59,527 bases of DNA. Source: MGBC163016 sp964631345. Its GTDB lineage: Bacteria; Actinomycetota; Coriobacteriia; Coriobacteriales; Eggerthellaceae. Position numbers and translations under genes: made by a program. The notes beneath the pieces are model-generated. The model worked only from the letters and a program-made list of their open reading frames with translations. It did not search any database and had not been told where the DNA came from. Shown here piece after piece: positions 51,437-59,527 of this stretch (position 1 is its first letter; every line of letters begins with the position of its first letter). The stretch is taken from contig CAZVWE010000011.1 in NCBI GenBank assembly GCA_964631345.1, positions 1 through 59,527 of the forward strand, given 5' to 3'.

Positions 51437-53395
51437 GTGAGCGGACAAGGACCTATGACCGGAAAGATTTTTTCCGGAAGGTATGAAATCGGAGAGCGCA
51501 TCGGCGTTGGAGGAATGGCCGAAGTATACAGCGCAACCGACACCACCTTGGGACGTGTCGTCGCAGTCAAAGTCATGCTTCCCCAGTATGCTTCTGACCC
51601 CGACTTCACGAGACGTTTTCGCCAAGAAGCTGCGGCTGCGGCAAACCTTCAGAGCCCATATATCGTAAACGTCTACGACTGGGGTCATGACCAAGGAACC
51701 GACACATATTTCATCGTTATGGAATATGTGCGCGGCTCTGATCTAAAAACCGCAATTCAGCAGCGTGGAGCCATCAACGAACGCAAAGTTGCAGAAATTG
51801 GTGCTCAGGTTTGTCAGGCACTTGCTGTTGCACATCAGCAAGACATAATTCACAGAGATATCAAACCTCAAAACATCATGGTTCAACCTGATGGCAACGT
51901 GAAGGTAATGGATTTTGGGATTGCTCGTGCAAAAAATTCGACGTCTCAAAAGACAGAAACCGTACTTGGTACCGCACATTACACATCTCCTGAACAAGCC
52001 CAAGGAAAAGAACTTACAGCTGCATCCGATATCTACTCACTTGGCATTGTTTTATATGAAGCAGTTACAGGAACGCTTCCGTTTGATGGCCCTGATGCTG
52101 TAAGTGTTGCCCTTATGCAGGTTCGCGATTTCCCACCTGCTCCACACGAGTTTAAACCTGATATAAATCCTGATTTTGAAACCATCATCATGACGGCTTT
52201 AGAGAAGGATCCTACTAATCGTTTTGCAACAGCAAACGACATGCGAGTTGCGCTCAATGATTTCTTGGCAGGGCGCCCTCTTGGCATGGATCCTCGTCTT
52301 ACACGCGATGGATTCACGTCTGCTGAAACTGCTGTTATTGCTCCTATCGGTAATGTTGCAGGGGACACAACGCAGGTCATGCCAGTGGTTCCGTCAAGTG
52401 CAGGTGGCGCACATGCAGGAGGTCACGCATATCGCGGAGGAGACGGTAGCCCAGATCAACCTAAAAGCAAGAAAAAGGCCATTATCGGCGTAGTTGTGGC
52501 AATAGTCGCCATTGCGGCTATTGCAATTGGATGTTTCTTTGCATTTGGTGGTGAAAAAGTAGATGTACCTGATCTGATGGGAATGACTTCAGAAGAGGCA
52601 CAAGTAGCTATAGAAGAAGCAGGATTCCAGGTTGGCGAGATTAACAATGTCTACGATGACGAAGCTGAACCGGGCACTGTAGTTGGACAAAACCCAAGTC
52701 CAAACACGCAAGCAAATAAAGGCTCAAAGATAAACATCGACGTTTCACAAGGAACCGAAGAGGTTGATGTTCCTGGTCTTTCTAACCTCACCCTTGAAGA
52801 AGCTCGGAAATCAATAGTAGACGCAGGGCTTTCTGTTGGAGAAACATCCAAAGACTACAGCGATGACATCGAAGAGGGTCGCGTAATTAAACAGACCCCT
52901 GAGGCTAAATCAAAAGCACCTAAGGGATCAAAAGTTGACCTTGTAATTTCACAAGGCTCAAAGAATGCTAATGTCCCTGATGTCGAAGGCTTAAGCGAAG
53001 AGGCCGCACGAGCAAAGATCGAACGAGAAGGCTTCGTGATGGTAATAGGCGAGCGCACATATTCAAGCACAGTTGCAGCTGATTGTGTAATTTCGCAATC
53101 CCCAGCTTCTGGATCATCGCTTGAAAAGGGCGGAAAGATCACAGTTGTTATTTCTCGTGGCGAAGAGCCTGTAGTAGATAACACAGGCCTTGTTCCTAAT
53201 GTAGTAGGCTCTAGTGAGTCCATGGCCAAACGTTCAATTGAAAACGCTGGCTTTAAGGTAGACATTATTCGCACACCTTCATCATCAATTGCAAAGGGAA
53301 CCGTCATCCAGCAAACACCTGACGGTGGCGAGAAACGTGACAAAGGATCAACCATAACTATAGAGGTGTCTGACGGGCCATCCGAAAACGCCTAA
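51437..53395 (+). CDS. pknB: PknB-type Ser/Thr kinase with four PASTA domains
   Basis: The 652-residue receptor kinase has a Hanks-type domain (about 15-280): glycine loop GERIGVGGMAEVYSA, Lys45, HRDIKPQN with Asp141, DFG at 159-161 and the activation loop TETVLGTAHYTSPEQ. One membrane helix (about 348-370) follows, then four PASTA repeats to residue 651, each with a VPDL- or VPN-like start and a closing V-S-x-G. PASTA domains bind peptidoglycan precursors and muropeptides. The kinase should phosphorylate FhaA, FhaB partners and wall-synthesis proteins and be reversed by the PP2C two genes upstream. The start is GTG with AAGGAG 6 bases upstream. It has a 122-bp gap from the SEDS-PBP gene, partly repeat. 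Confidence 0.96.
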   Translation: MSGQGPMTGKIFSGRYEIGERIGVGGMAEVYSATDTTLGRVVAVKVMLPQYASDPDFTRRFRQEAAAAANLQSPYIVNVYDWGHDQGTDTYFIVMEYVRGSDLKTAIQQRGAINERKVAEIGAQVCQALAVAHQQDIIHRDIKPQNIMVQPDGNVKVMDFGIARAKNSTSQKTETVLGTAHYTSPEQAQGKELTAASDIYSLGIVLYEAVTGTLPFDGPDAVSVALMQVRDFPPAPHEFKPDINPDFETIIMTALEKDPTNRFATANDMRVALNDFLAGRPLGMDPRLTRDGFTSAETAVIAPIGNVAGDTTQVMPVVPSSAGGAHAGGHAYRGGDGSPDQPKSKKKAIIGVVVAIVAIAAIAIGCFFAFGGEKVDVPDLMGMTSEEAQVAIEEAGFQVGEINNVYDDEAEPGTVVGQNPSPNTQANKGSKINIDVSQGTEEVDVPGLSNLTLEEARKSIVDAGLSVGETSKDYSDDIEEGRVIKQTPEAKSKAPKGSKVDLVISQGSKNANVPDVEGLSEEAARAKIEREGFVMVIGERTYSSTVAADCVISQSPASGSSLEKGGKITVVISRGEEPVVDNTGLVPNVVGSSESMAKRSIENAGFKVDIIRTPSSSIAKGTVIQQTPDGGEKRDKGSTITIEVSDGPSENA

Positions 53396-53404
53396 GCTGC
53401 GCTA

Positions 53405-53410
53405 TACTTA
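53405..53410 (+). promoter_or_regulatory. -10 element of 6S RNA
   Basis: TATACT ends 7 bases before the inferred 5' end of the 6S RNA. No good -35 is found at the standard spacing. Confidence 0.55.
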
Positions 53411-53416
53411 GAGTCG

Positions 53417-53582
53417 TTCCGCCCCACCACACATTGCGATGGACCGACGCTTTTTCTAAGGGAGTCCAAGATAGCAGGTGAACTGGGGATTCGTATCCGT
53501 TGATACGAAAGCCAAGAAGCCGGCTGCGGACACCCACCTTAACCGGTGGGTTCATCCCTTCTGGTGCGTGGCGGAACTTTTT
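53417..53582 (+). ncRNA. ssrS: 6S RNA
   Basis: The transcript begins GTTCCGCC (53418-53425) and ends with the exact complement GGCGGAAC (53570-53577), followed by six T residues. Between them are a large asymmetrical bubble and a hairpin CGTATC/GATACG. The 3' half, from AGAAGCC through CTGCGGACACCCACCTTAA to GGGTTCA, closely parallels the AGAAGCC...CACCTTGAACC...GGGTTCA block of E. coli 6S RNA. Length, about 160 nt, fits. 6S RNA binds housekeeping RNA polymerase by imitating an open promoter and lowers transcription in stationary phase. It lies 22 bases after pknB with its own -10. Confidence 0.85.
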
Positions 53583-53680
53583 TATACTGAATTGGTGCCT
53601 TGATTAATTTGAGAACTAGCACAAGTTATTTGTTCTAGGTTGCTAATCACAAATTGTGTATCGCAGGTCGTTAGTTTTCG

Positions 53681-54235
53681 CTACCAGCTTGAAGGCTTTT
53701 TCAGCATGTCATCTGAAACAAAGTTATCCTCAGGGAAACCCTCAGCTGATAAAACAACCGAACCTGCACAGAGGCTTGCGGGAACATCTATCACCCGTTG
53801 ATTAGAAGATCCCTTCCAGGTAAGCTCTAACGAACGTTTGCTCTCAACAAAAGGGCCATCTACCAGCACATCTATATTAGAAAGAAAATCATTAGTTGCA
53901 GGATCGTTTCGCTTAAGTAAGTCCTCAAAAAGATATCCTGTATACGCCCAAACGCCATATTCCGCGCTTTTTAACTCATGAGCAAGCTCTGCGCACGCCT
54001 CTGGCTGATCAAAGGGTTCGCCGCCACTGATTGTCACATCATGAATAAGCGGATTTGCTTTTATGTCGGCAACGATTTCATCGACATTATGTACTTCCCC
54101 ACCATTTGGGTCATGGCTTTCAGGGTTATGGCAACCAGGACATGCATGTTTGCATCCTTGAACAAACACCGAATAGCGAAGGCCAGGACCATCAACAATA
54201 GAATCTTGTGCCACGCCGAAGGTTCTGATCTCCAT
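53681..54235 (-). CDS. nrdG: Anaerobic ribonucleotide reductase activating enzyme
   Basis: The 184-residue radical SAM protein generates the glycyl radical on NrdD. The 4Fe-4S cysteines are Cys28, Cys32 and Cys35 in CKHACPGC, and the SAM-binding SGGEPF is near residue 71-76. Length is typical for NrdG. GAAGGAG lies 8-9 bases before ATG and overlaps the mscS gene end. The order nrdD-mscS-nrdG is unusual because the reductase and activase genes are normally adjacent. Confidence 0.94.
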   Translation of the reverse strand: MEIRTFGVAQDSIVDGPGLRYSVFVQGCKHACPGCHNPESHDPNGGEVHNVDEIVADIKANPLIHDVTISGGEPFDQPEACAELAHELKSAEYGVWAYTGYLFEDLLKRNDPATNDFLSNIDVLVDGPFVESKRSLELTWKGSSNQRVIDVPASLCAGSVVLSAEGFPEDNFVSDDMLKKPSSW

Positions 54236-54237
54236 CT

Positions 54238-55110
54238 TTATTGCTCCTTCGCTTGGGCATGTATAGAGGCAGCGTTTTTAGCGGATGCACGTTCGGAAGA
54301 TCTACGCTCTACAGATGCACGCTCGGCAGCCTCATTGTGATCAGCAACTATTTTAAGCGCCGCATTCTTTACATCGCCCACATTGGCACCTTCGCCTAAT
54401 GCGTACGAAAGCATGCCTGAATACCCATGCTCCGTGACATCAACAAGATCAATCTTTGCCTTCTGCTCAACAAGTGTCATGGAACTAATCTTCTTATTGA
54501 TGTCAGCCTCAGTATTTTCGATCATCTGAGCTAAATCACCGCCTTGCGGAAGCAAGGTGATATGTTGATGAACAATTCGCTCAGACGGAAGCTTGATCAG
54601 CGCTTCTGTATTGATTACTGAATTTGGAATTATCACGTGTTCGCCACGGGTTGTAATAATGGATGTATGACGCCATGTAACATCATCAACGATGCCTACA
54701 TTGCCTCCAACTTTAATGCGATTGCCAGGCATAACAAGTTTCGTAAGACTGATCTGCAATCCGCTAATCAAGTTCGATAGCGTAGATTGAAATCCAAGCG
54801 AAATGGCTAAACCGCCAATACCCAAAGCGGTAAGAGCGGCTGTCACATCGATGCCAAAACAACTCGAAAGAATTACACAGATTCCAAATGACCAAACAAC
54901 AACACGACCGATGTTGATAAATATACTGGACGAAGGCAACGGATTACTGTCAACATGCATCACCTTACGAATGACCATCGTCACAAGATGGCTCAAAATG
55001 GCAGTTATCAACAAGACGACCACAATCGTCACCGCAGTACTCAGCCATTCAACATGAAGAATCTTGTCGATGCCGCTACGTAGGTTCTCGATTATGGTCG
55101 TCGGATTCAT
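54238..55110 (-). CDS. mscS: MscS-family mechanosensitive channel
   Basis: The 290-residue protein has about three membrane helices (about 22-46, 68-90 and the pore-lining 92-130, with GIGGLAISLGFQSTLSNLISG). The beta domain (about 132-190, PGNRIKVGGNVGIVDDVTWRHTSI, PNSVI) and an alpha/beta domain follow. The C-terminal 35 residues are Ala/Glu/Arg/Ser-rich and probably coiled. MscS channels release solutes on osmotic down-shock. It starts 71 bases after nrdD and ends 2 bases before nrdG, so it is very likely co-transcribed with the anaerobic reductase. Confidence 0.93.
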   Translation of the reverse strand: MNPTTIIENLRSGIDKILHVEWLSTAVTIVVVLLITAILSHLVTMVIRKVMHVDSNPLPSSSIFINIGRVVVWSFGICVILSSCFGIDVTAALTALGIGGLAISLGFQSTLSNLISGLQISLTKLVMPGNRIKVGGNVGIVDDVTWRHTSIITTRGEHVIIPNSVINTEALIKLPSERIVHQHITLLPQGGDLAQMIENTEADINKKISSMTLVEQKAKIDLVDVTEHGYSGMLSYALGEGANVGDVKNAALKIVADHNEAAERASVERRSSERASAKNAASIHAQAKEQ

Positions 55111-55181
55111 CCTAGATTGCCAAAGCCTAACCCTTAAGCACTACTTTACCTGCGAACCCATCACGTTCACTAGATGCTGCA

Positions 55182-57503
55182 CTAAATGCGATGCTTAACT
55201 CTATCGCTTTCCTCAGCACGCTTTGCATCATTAAAACGATCAAGAGTTCCTACGAGATATCCTGTAATGCGACGAATACGCTCAAAGCCAAGATCTCCAT
55301 CGTCTTCACTACGTCCACATTTCGGGCAAGTGTCTCCGATGATTCCGTTATATCCGCATACAGGATCGCGATCCACTGGATGGTTCACTGAACCATAACC
55401 CATTCCGCTTTCCTTCATATAACGAATAACAGACTCAAATGCCTCAAGGTTCTCAGTTGGGTCGCCATCAAGTTCGATGTAACTAATGTGACCACCGTTT
55501 GTCAGTGCATGATATGGCGCCTCAATTGCAATCTTATCGAAAGCAGAGATGTCATAGTAAACAGGCACATGGAATCCGTTGGTGTAGTAGTCACGATCTG
55601 TGACACCTGGGATAACTCCATAGCGCTCACGATCCATGCGAACGAAACGACCCGAAAGACCTTCTGCAGGAGTTGCGATCAACGTGTAATTCATATGGGT
55701 TTCCTCAGATACCTTATTACAGTAACTACGCATATGACCAACAATCTCAAGGCCAAGTCTTTGAGCCTCTTCGCTCTCTCCGTGGTGCTTGCCAAGAAGA
55801 GCAACCAAGCACTCGGCAAGACCGATAAATCCAGTAGTAAGAGTTCCGTGTTTCAAGACTTCACGCTGCTCGTCATCTGGCTTAAGGTTCTCAGAGTCAA
55901 TCCAAACACCCTGTCCCATAAGGAATGGTGCATTGTAAACCTTTTTACGAGCCTGGATTTCAAAACGCTCATTTAGCTGATCGGTCACAAGACGAAGCTT
56001 GGAATCAAGCAAGTCAAAGAAAAGCTCTATATCGCCTTTTGCACGAATTGCCAAACGTGGAAGATTGATAGATGTAAATGAAAGATTTCCACGACCCGGT
56101 GTAATCTCACGCTCAGGATCATGCACATTACCCATAACACGAGTGCGGCATCCCATATATGCAATTTCAGTTTCAGGTGTGCCCTTGTAATACTGTGCAT
56201 TAAACGGAGCATCCAAGAAGCTGAAGTTCGGAAACAAACGCTTAGCTGAACAGTGCATAGCCAACTTGAATAGATCGTAGTTTGGATCCTCTGGGTTGTA
56301 GTTAACGCCTTCCTTTACACGGAAAATTTGCACTGGGAAGATTGGAGTTTCGCCATTTCCAAGGCCTTCCTCTGTAGCAAGAAGCATATTCTTAATTACC
56401 ATACGACCTTCAGGCGATGTATCCATTCCATAGTTCACAGAGCTGAACGGGGTTTGTGCACCTGCGCGGGAATGCATGGTGTTCAGATTGTGAACGAGTG
56501 CCTCCATTGCCTGGAAAGTTGTACGATCGGTGTCAGATTCTGCATGGTTTGTTGCGTACTCAATGACACGATTTGCAGCGTCTTCTGCAACACCTGCATC
56601 AATAAGCTGAGAAAGCACAACTTCGCGATATTCATCATTGAGGTCAAGAGATGCAACAACACCTGTCGCTTCCTCAGCTGCAAGAGTACTTGCCTCTGCA
56701 ACTTCACGCACGTCACTTACATCGCTTAGAAGCTCAAGTGCCTCGGCAATGTGCTTCTTGAACCAACGACGATAAGTCTTGCGCACTCCGTCAGCGAGAC
56801 CGTAATCGAAGTCACACACAGCCTGTCCGCCATGCTGATCGTTTTGGTTGGACTGAATAGCAATACATGCGAGTGCTGTATAACTGGAAATGTCGTTTGG
56901 TTCACGAAGAACTCCATGACCTGTAGAGAAGCCACCTTTAAAAAGCTTCTTGAGCTCAATTTGGCAGCAGGTAGTAGTAAGAGTGTAGAAGTCCATATCG
57001 TGAATATGGATGTCTCCCTCACGATGAGCCTTTGCAAACTTAGGATCAATTACACACATTTCATAGAATTGCTTCGCTGACTCAGAGCCATACTTAAGCA
57101 TCGTGCCCATTGCTGTGTCAGCGTTGATGTTTGCATTTTCACGTTTAAGGTCAGAATCTGCTGCCTTAGAAAACGTGATGTCCTTAAGCGTTTGGATAAG
57201 GCGGCTATTAACATCGCGAACGCGTGAGCGCTCAGCTCTGTAAAGAATGTATGATTTAGCAGTTTGGACGAAACCGTTTTCGATTAAGGCTTCTTCAACC
57301 AAGTCCTGCACACCCTCAACAGTAGGTGTGCCTTCGATAGCACCATTATCAAGCTTTTCTGCAACCTGACGCGCTATGTCGTCTGCGACTTGACGATCCT
57401 GCATTGCAGCGCAAGCCTGAAAAGCCTTTTCCACAGCTGCTGCAATCTTTTCTACATGGAATTCAGTAGTACGTCCGTCGCGCTTGATGATGGTCTGTGG
57501 CAT
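55182..57503 (-). CDS. nrdD: Anaerobic (class III) ribonucleoside-triphosphate reductase
   Basis: The 773-residue glycyl-radical enzyme reduces NTPs to dNTPs without oxygen. An ATP-cone allosteric domain occupies about residues 1-92. The catalytic barrel includes FSSVNYGMDTSPEG and the MGCRTRV loop with the thiyl-radical cysteine. The C-terminal RRITGYLVG carries the radical site Gly748. The zinc-site region reads VDRDPVCGYNG...CPKCG, with three cysteines and an Asp where a fourth cysteine is often found, a variant I believe occurs in related enzymes. AAAGGAC is 8-9 bases before ATG. Two NrdR boxes overlap the promoter, and a leader of about 165 bases precedes the gene. Confidence 0.96.
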   Translation of the reverse strand: MPQTIIKRDGRTTEFHVEKIAAAVEKAFQACAAMQDRQVADDIARQVAEKLDNGAIEGTPTVEGVQDLVEEALIENGFVQTAKSYILYRAERSRVRDVNSRLIQTLKDITFSKAADSDLKRENANINADTAMGTMLKYGSESAKQFYEMCVIDPKFAKAHREGDIHIHDMDFYTLTTTCCQIELKKLFKGGFSTGHGVLREPNDISSYTALACIAIQSNQNDQHGGQAVCDFDYGLADGVRKTYRRWFKKHIAEALELLSDVSDVREVAEASTLAAEEATGVVASLDLNDEYREVVLSQLIDAGVAEDAANRVIEYATNHAESDTDRTTFQAMEALVHNLNTMHSRAGAQTPFSSVNYGMDTSPEGRMVIKNMLLATEEGLGNGETPIFPVQIFRVKEGVNYNPEDPNYDLFKLAMHCSAKRLFPNFSFLDAPFNAQYYKGTPETEIAYMGCRTRVMGNVHDPEREITPGRGNLSFTSINLPRLAIRAKGDIELFFDLLDSKLRLVTDQLNERFEIQARKKVYNAPFLMGQGVWIDSENLKPDDEQREVLKHGTLTTGFIGLAECLVALLGKHHGESEEAQRLGLEIVGHMRSYCNKVSEETHMNYTLIATPAEGLSGRFVRMDRERYGVIPGVTDRDYYTNGFHVPVYYDISAFDKIAIEAPYHALTNGGHISYIELDGDPTENLEAFESVIRYMKESGMGYGSVNHPVDRDPVCGYNGIIGDTCPKCGRSEDDGDLGFERIRRITGYLVGTLDRFNDAKRAEESDRVKHRI

Positions 57504-57637
57504 GGTTATAGTCCTTTTCTACTCGTAAGCGCTTTACCTACAGGGAAGTTTTGAACGTTGATTCCGCTTCCCAACTGCGGCGTTTCTGACTTTTGAACAG
57601 AAACCCACAGAGTTTCTTACCGAGTTTTGCACATACA

Positions 57638-57684
57638 CACTATATCTTGTGGTTAATCAATCTCTCGGCGGGTATATATAGTAT
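57638..57684 (-). promoter_or_regulatory. Tandem NrdR boxes of nrdD
   Basis: Box 1 (57638-57653, ACACTATATCTTGTGG) matches the 16-bp NrdR consensus acaCwAtATaTwGtgt at most positions. Box 2 (57669-57684, core GTATATATAG) matches the core at 9 of 10. Their cores are 31 bp apart, three helical turns, as in known NrdR-regulated promoters. Box 2 overlaps the -10 element. NrdR represses nrd genes when (d)ATP is high. Confidence 0.75.
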
Positions 57685-57706
57685 CCATTTGAATCATGGA
57701 TATCAA
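57678..57706 (-). promoter_or_regulatory. nrdD promoter
   Basis: On the minus strand TTGATA (plus 57701-57706) and TACTAT (plus 57678-57683) are separated by 17 bases. The untranslated leader of about 165 bases contains hairpins AGAAAC/GTTTCT (57600-57617) and GGGAAG/CTTCCC (about 57541-57573). Confidence 0.65.
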
Positions 57707-57724
57707 GGATAAATTTAAAGATTT

Positions 57725-58024
57725 TTAAAAAACAGTTCCGTAAACTTGTCCCCAAGCATGTCCCGTAATTGCGGAATTCAGCTGGTCAGTTAAGCGCTGG
57801 CGAGTATAGTTTCCAGGAGGCAACAGGTTGACTATTCGAAGAAGATCATCCGGAAGATCCGCTGTCTCAGCAGCAACTACAACCTGTAACCTGGATACTT
57901 TAAAAGCTTGAGCCTCATCAATCTGTTGCATATGAGGTATATCATCATCTGCAAACAATGAATCAACAACCTTCTGCAACGACCCATAATGGCTAGATCG
58001 ATCTATATTTGTACCTTCTGCCAT
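57725..58024 (-). CDS. Small conserved-looking protein of unknown function
   Basis: I do not recognise this 99-residue protein. It has a polar N-terminus (MAEGTNIDRSSHYGSL), then LQVVVAAETADLPDDLLRIVNLLPPGNYTRQRL, suggesting a beta-alpha-alpha fold with a helix-turn-helix-like end. It closes with GHAWGQVYGTVF and contains no cysteine, signal peptide or membrane helix. AGGGA lies 8 bases before ATG and includes the stop codon of the MetH-like gene 9 bases upstream, so the two are almost certainly co-transcribed and possibly translationally coupled. Expression and composition look like a real gene. Confidence 0.65.
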   Translation of the reverse strand: MAEGTNIDRSSHYGSLQKVVDSLFADDDIPHMQQIDEAQAFKVSRLQVVVAAETADLPDDLLRIVNLLPPGNYTRQRLTDQLNSAITGHAWGQVYGTVF

Positions 58025-58033
58025 GTATTATCC

Positions 58034-59296
58034 CTAGTTATCGGCATTTATAGCCTGCATCACTTTTTGGCGAAGAGCCGCAATATCTGAGCTCTGTGGC
58101 ATCTGTTTAGTTTCACAAGAATTATCAGACGCTTCAGTTGCTTCGGTATTTTGATCTAGGTCGCTTGACTCAAAAGGCACAACATCTCCGCCACACCCAA
58201 TCACCAAAGCCCCCGTAAACGCAGGCGTAGCGTCTCCTGCTGCTCTTAAGAATTCGACTCCTGCCTCCCGAAGGCCTGTTGCCGCATCCACCATGGAATC
58301 AATTTCTGATTCTGTAAACTGTCGCTCTGCAGCAGCCAATCCAGCCGATGTATCGAGAGCGTCTAGATCATCTCTCTCATCCGTAAATGTATCCGTAAAT
58401 GCATCTGGAATCCCGCTAAATCCGCTGTCGGTTCTGAACACTGATGGAGCGCCACCTAGCAAAACCCCTTCAGATATATCCTTATGAGCCTCTTTAGAAG
58501 CTATTGCAAGCTGCACAAGCAAAGGTGTCTCGGAATTCAGTTCGCTGCATATATAAGACTTTGCTCGCCTAGCCAATTGCTCTGCGTTTGCATACGCAAA
58601 ATCAAGTGAATTATGTTCAGGTGAATCATATATATCAACCGCAATTTGAAAGCCTACAACCTGCGCCCCAAATTCAGTCATAACATCTATTGCTTGCTCC
58701 AGTGTTTCATGTGTAGCTGCATTTTTGGTATGAGATAAAACGCCATTTGCGTCAACATTTACAGATGCAAATATGCACACATCGCTTACTTTGCGAATTC
58801 CCATTAGCGCACACTTGAGTTCCGTACAGTTTGTAAATCCATTCAGGAAAAAAGCGTCAAATGCGTATGCCTCACCGTTTTCAAAACGCAGGTTTTCAAA
58901 TAAACGCGCGACACGTGCATATTGATCGCGATGCTCAATTAAAGAATCTTTAGATGACGGATCGAGCGGCAGTCCGCATGGCGCAATTTCTATAAGGATA
59001 TGTTGTGGGTTCGCTTCATTTGCGACATCTAACGCTGCTTTTGCTAAATCTTCAGCATTTGATTCCATCTTAGATTTGCGAAGACGTGCTGGCGTAAAAG
59101 TTGCTGTTGGAGCAACTATGCACTGGGCTCCAGTAACGCCTTCCATTTTGTATATATCAGTGTAGAGCTCTTGCTCGAACAATAAAGCAAACTCTGCATC
59201 ATGCGATGAATTTATCCCCATTCTTTCCAGGGAAGTAGCTGCAGGAGTAGACAGCACCAACATATCTTTATTAAAGCGAAGTTCTATGTCAGCCAT
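58034..59296 (-). CDS. Degenerate homocysteine S-methyltransferase-like protein
   Basis: The protein has 420 residues counted from ATG at 59296, which has AGGGAG 8 bases upstream; an ATG at 59338 has a poorer site. Residues 1-360 follow the MetH/BHMT homocysteine-binding barrel: an early ATSLERMG loop, VAPTATFTPARL in place of the TNTF motif, and DAFFLNGFTNCTELKCAL and ASVNVDANGVL strands. The three zinc cysteines are all replaced. The GLNC position reads GFQI (215-218) and the GGCCGTTP block reads RAAGDATP (351-358), recognisable by the surrounding GVEFL and TP. It is therefore unlikely to methylate homocysteine. The C-terminus is Asp/Glu/Gln-rich. It is followed by the 99-residue unknown gene. 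Confidence 0.65.
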   Translation of the reverse strand: MADIELRFNKDMLVLSTPAATSLERMGINSSHDAEFALLFEQELYTDIYKMEGVTGAQCIVAPTATFTPARLRKSKMESNAEDLAKAALDVANEANPQHILIEIAPCGLPLDPSSKDSLIEHRDQYARVARLFENLRFENGEAYAFDAFFLNGFTNCTELKCALMGIRKVSDVCIFASVNVDANGVLSHTKNAATHETLEQAIDVMTEFGAQVVGFQIAVDIYDSPEHNSLDFAYANAEQLARRAKSYICSELNSETPLLVQLAIASKEAHKDISEGVLLGGAPSVFRTDSGFSGIPDAFTDTFTDERDDLDALDTSAGLAAAERQFTESEIDSMVDAATGLREAGVEFLRAAGDATPAFTGALVIGCGGDVVPFESSDLDQNTEATEASDNSCETKQMPQSSDIAALRQKVMQAINADN

Positions 59297-59473
59297 TAAT
59301 ACCGCTCCCTCACCAGGCGATAAATAAGAAGTGAACATTTCTCACAATGACGAAATGACGCGTCATATTATTTATCACAAAAACGAACCATTGCAATTCA
59401 GTTCGCGCGAAAGCCCGACCGAGCGTACTCAGCTACGCGAGAAAGGAAGGCTTGGAACACGAAGTGAACGAAA

Positions 59474-59527
59474 TGGTGCCCCCGATAGGAATCGAACCTA
59501 CACACCCGGTTTAGGAGACCAGTGCTC
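59474..59527 (-). tRNA. tRNA-Arg (anticodon CCT), truncated by the window
   Basis: The 3' 54 bases of a tRNA are present: anticodon stem CTGGT/ACCGG with loop CTCCTAA (anticodon CCT, reading AGG), the GTTCGATTC T-loop and an encoded CCA. The acceptor 5' strand and D-arm lie beyond the right edge. Confidence 0.92.

Noticed and set aside
57504..57671. Cobalamin or other known riboswitch in the nrdD leader
   Set aside because: No recognisable B12-box or other aptamer core was seen; only two simple hairpins.

Overview
The window looks like chromosomal DNA from a low-to-mid-GC member of the class Coriobacteriia (Actinomycetota). This rests on the actinobacterial fhaA-fhaB-PP2C-SEDS/PBP-pknB signalling block, a LytTR regulator ahead of rpoBC, an anaerobic class III ribonucleotide reductase (nrdD/nrdG), menaquinone-type genes and MurT/GatD peptidoglycan amidation. 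Genus cannot be fixed from sequence alone. No prophage, insertion sequence or CRISPR array was seen, and the region reads as core genome.

Layout. 0.2-8.4 kb (minus strand): membrane proteins with an N-terminal zinc ribbon interleaved with tyrS, argH and argG. argG has a good promoter and a previously unlisted 31-codon leader peptide ending in clustered arginine codons, which looks like an arginine attenuator. 8.6-10.4 kb (plus): a membrane-anchored extracytoplasmic protein. 10.5-21.2 kb (minus): lytTR-rpoB-rpoC-hisE-glmM, where rpoC carries a C-terminal domain resembling the DNA-binding C-terminal domain of RNA polymerase alpha. 21.5-28 kb: tRNA-Leu, a CNNM/CorC protein, an MFS-CBS fusion and a MenE-MenC fusion. 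28.3-31.2 kb: a TPM-domain protein and a secreted papain-like protease. 31.3-36.1 kb (minus): murT-gatD (fused), rlmH, xth, folE and an ACT-domain gene. 36.3-42.7 kb: DUF362 protein with a histone-H1-like tail, tRNA-Thr, YfhO membrane protein, GT2 glycosyltransferase and a YdjC deacetylase. 42.8-45.2 kb: a two-component system. 45.8-53.4 kb (plus): fhaA, fhaB, PP2C phosphatase, a single-chain SEDS-class B PBP fusion and pknB, followed by 6S RNA. 53.7-59.5 kb (minus): nrdG, mscS, nrdD with tandem NrdR boxes, a small unknown gene, a MetH-like pseudoenzyme and a truncated tRNA-Arg.

How the parts work together. One theme is cell-envelope construction: GlmM feeds UDP-GlcNAc, MurT-GatD amidates lipid II, the SEDS-PBP fusion polymerises and cross-links, and PknB/PP2C/FHA control the process. 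A second theme is gene fusion: MenE-MenC, MurT-GatD, SEDS-PBP, MFS-CBS, beta-prime plus an alpha-CTD-like domain, and DUF362 plus a basic tail. A third is short tandem duplication. Degenerate arrays of 10-, 16-, 17- and 20-bp units sit exactly on or just after stop codons of many genes, and low-complexity insertions occur in several of the proteins.
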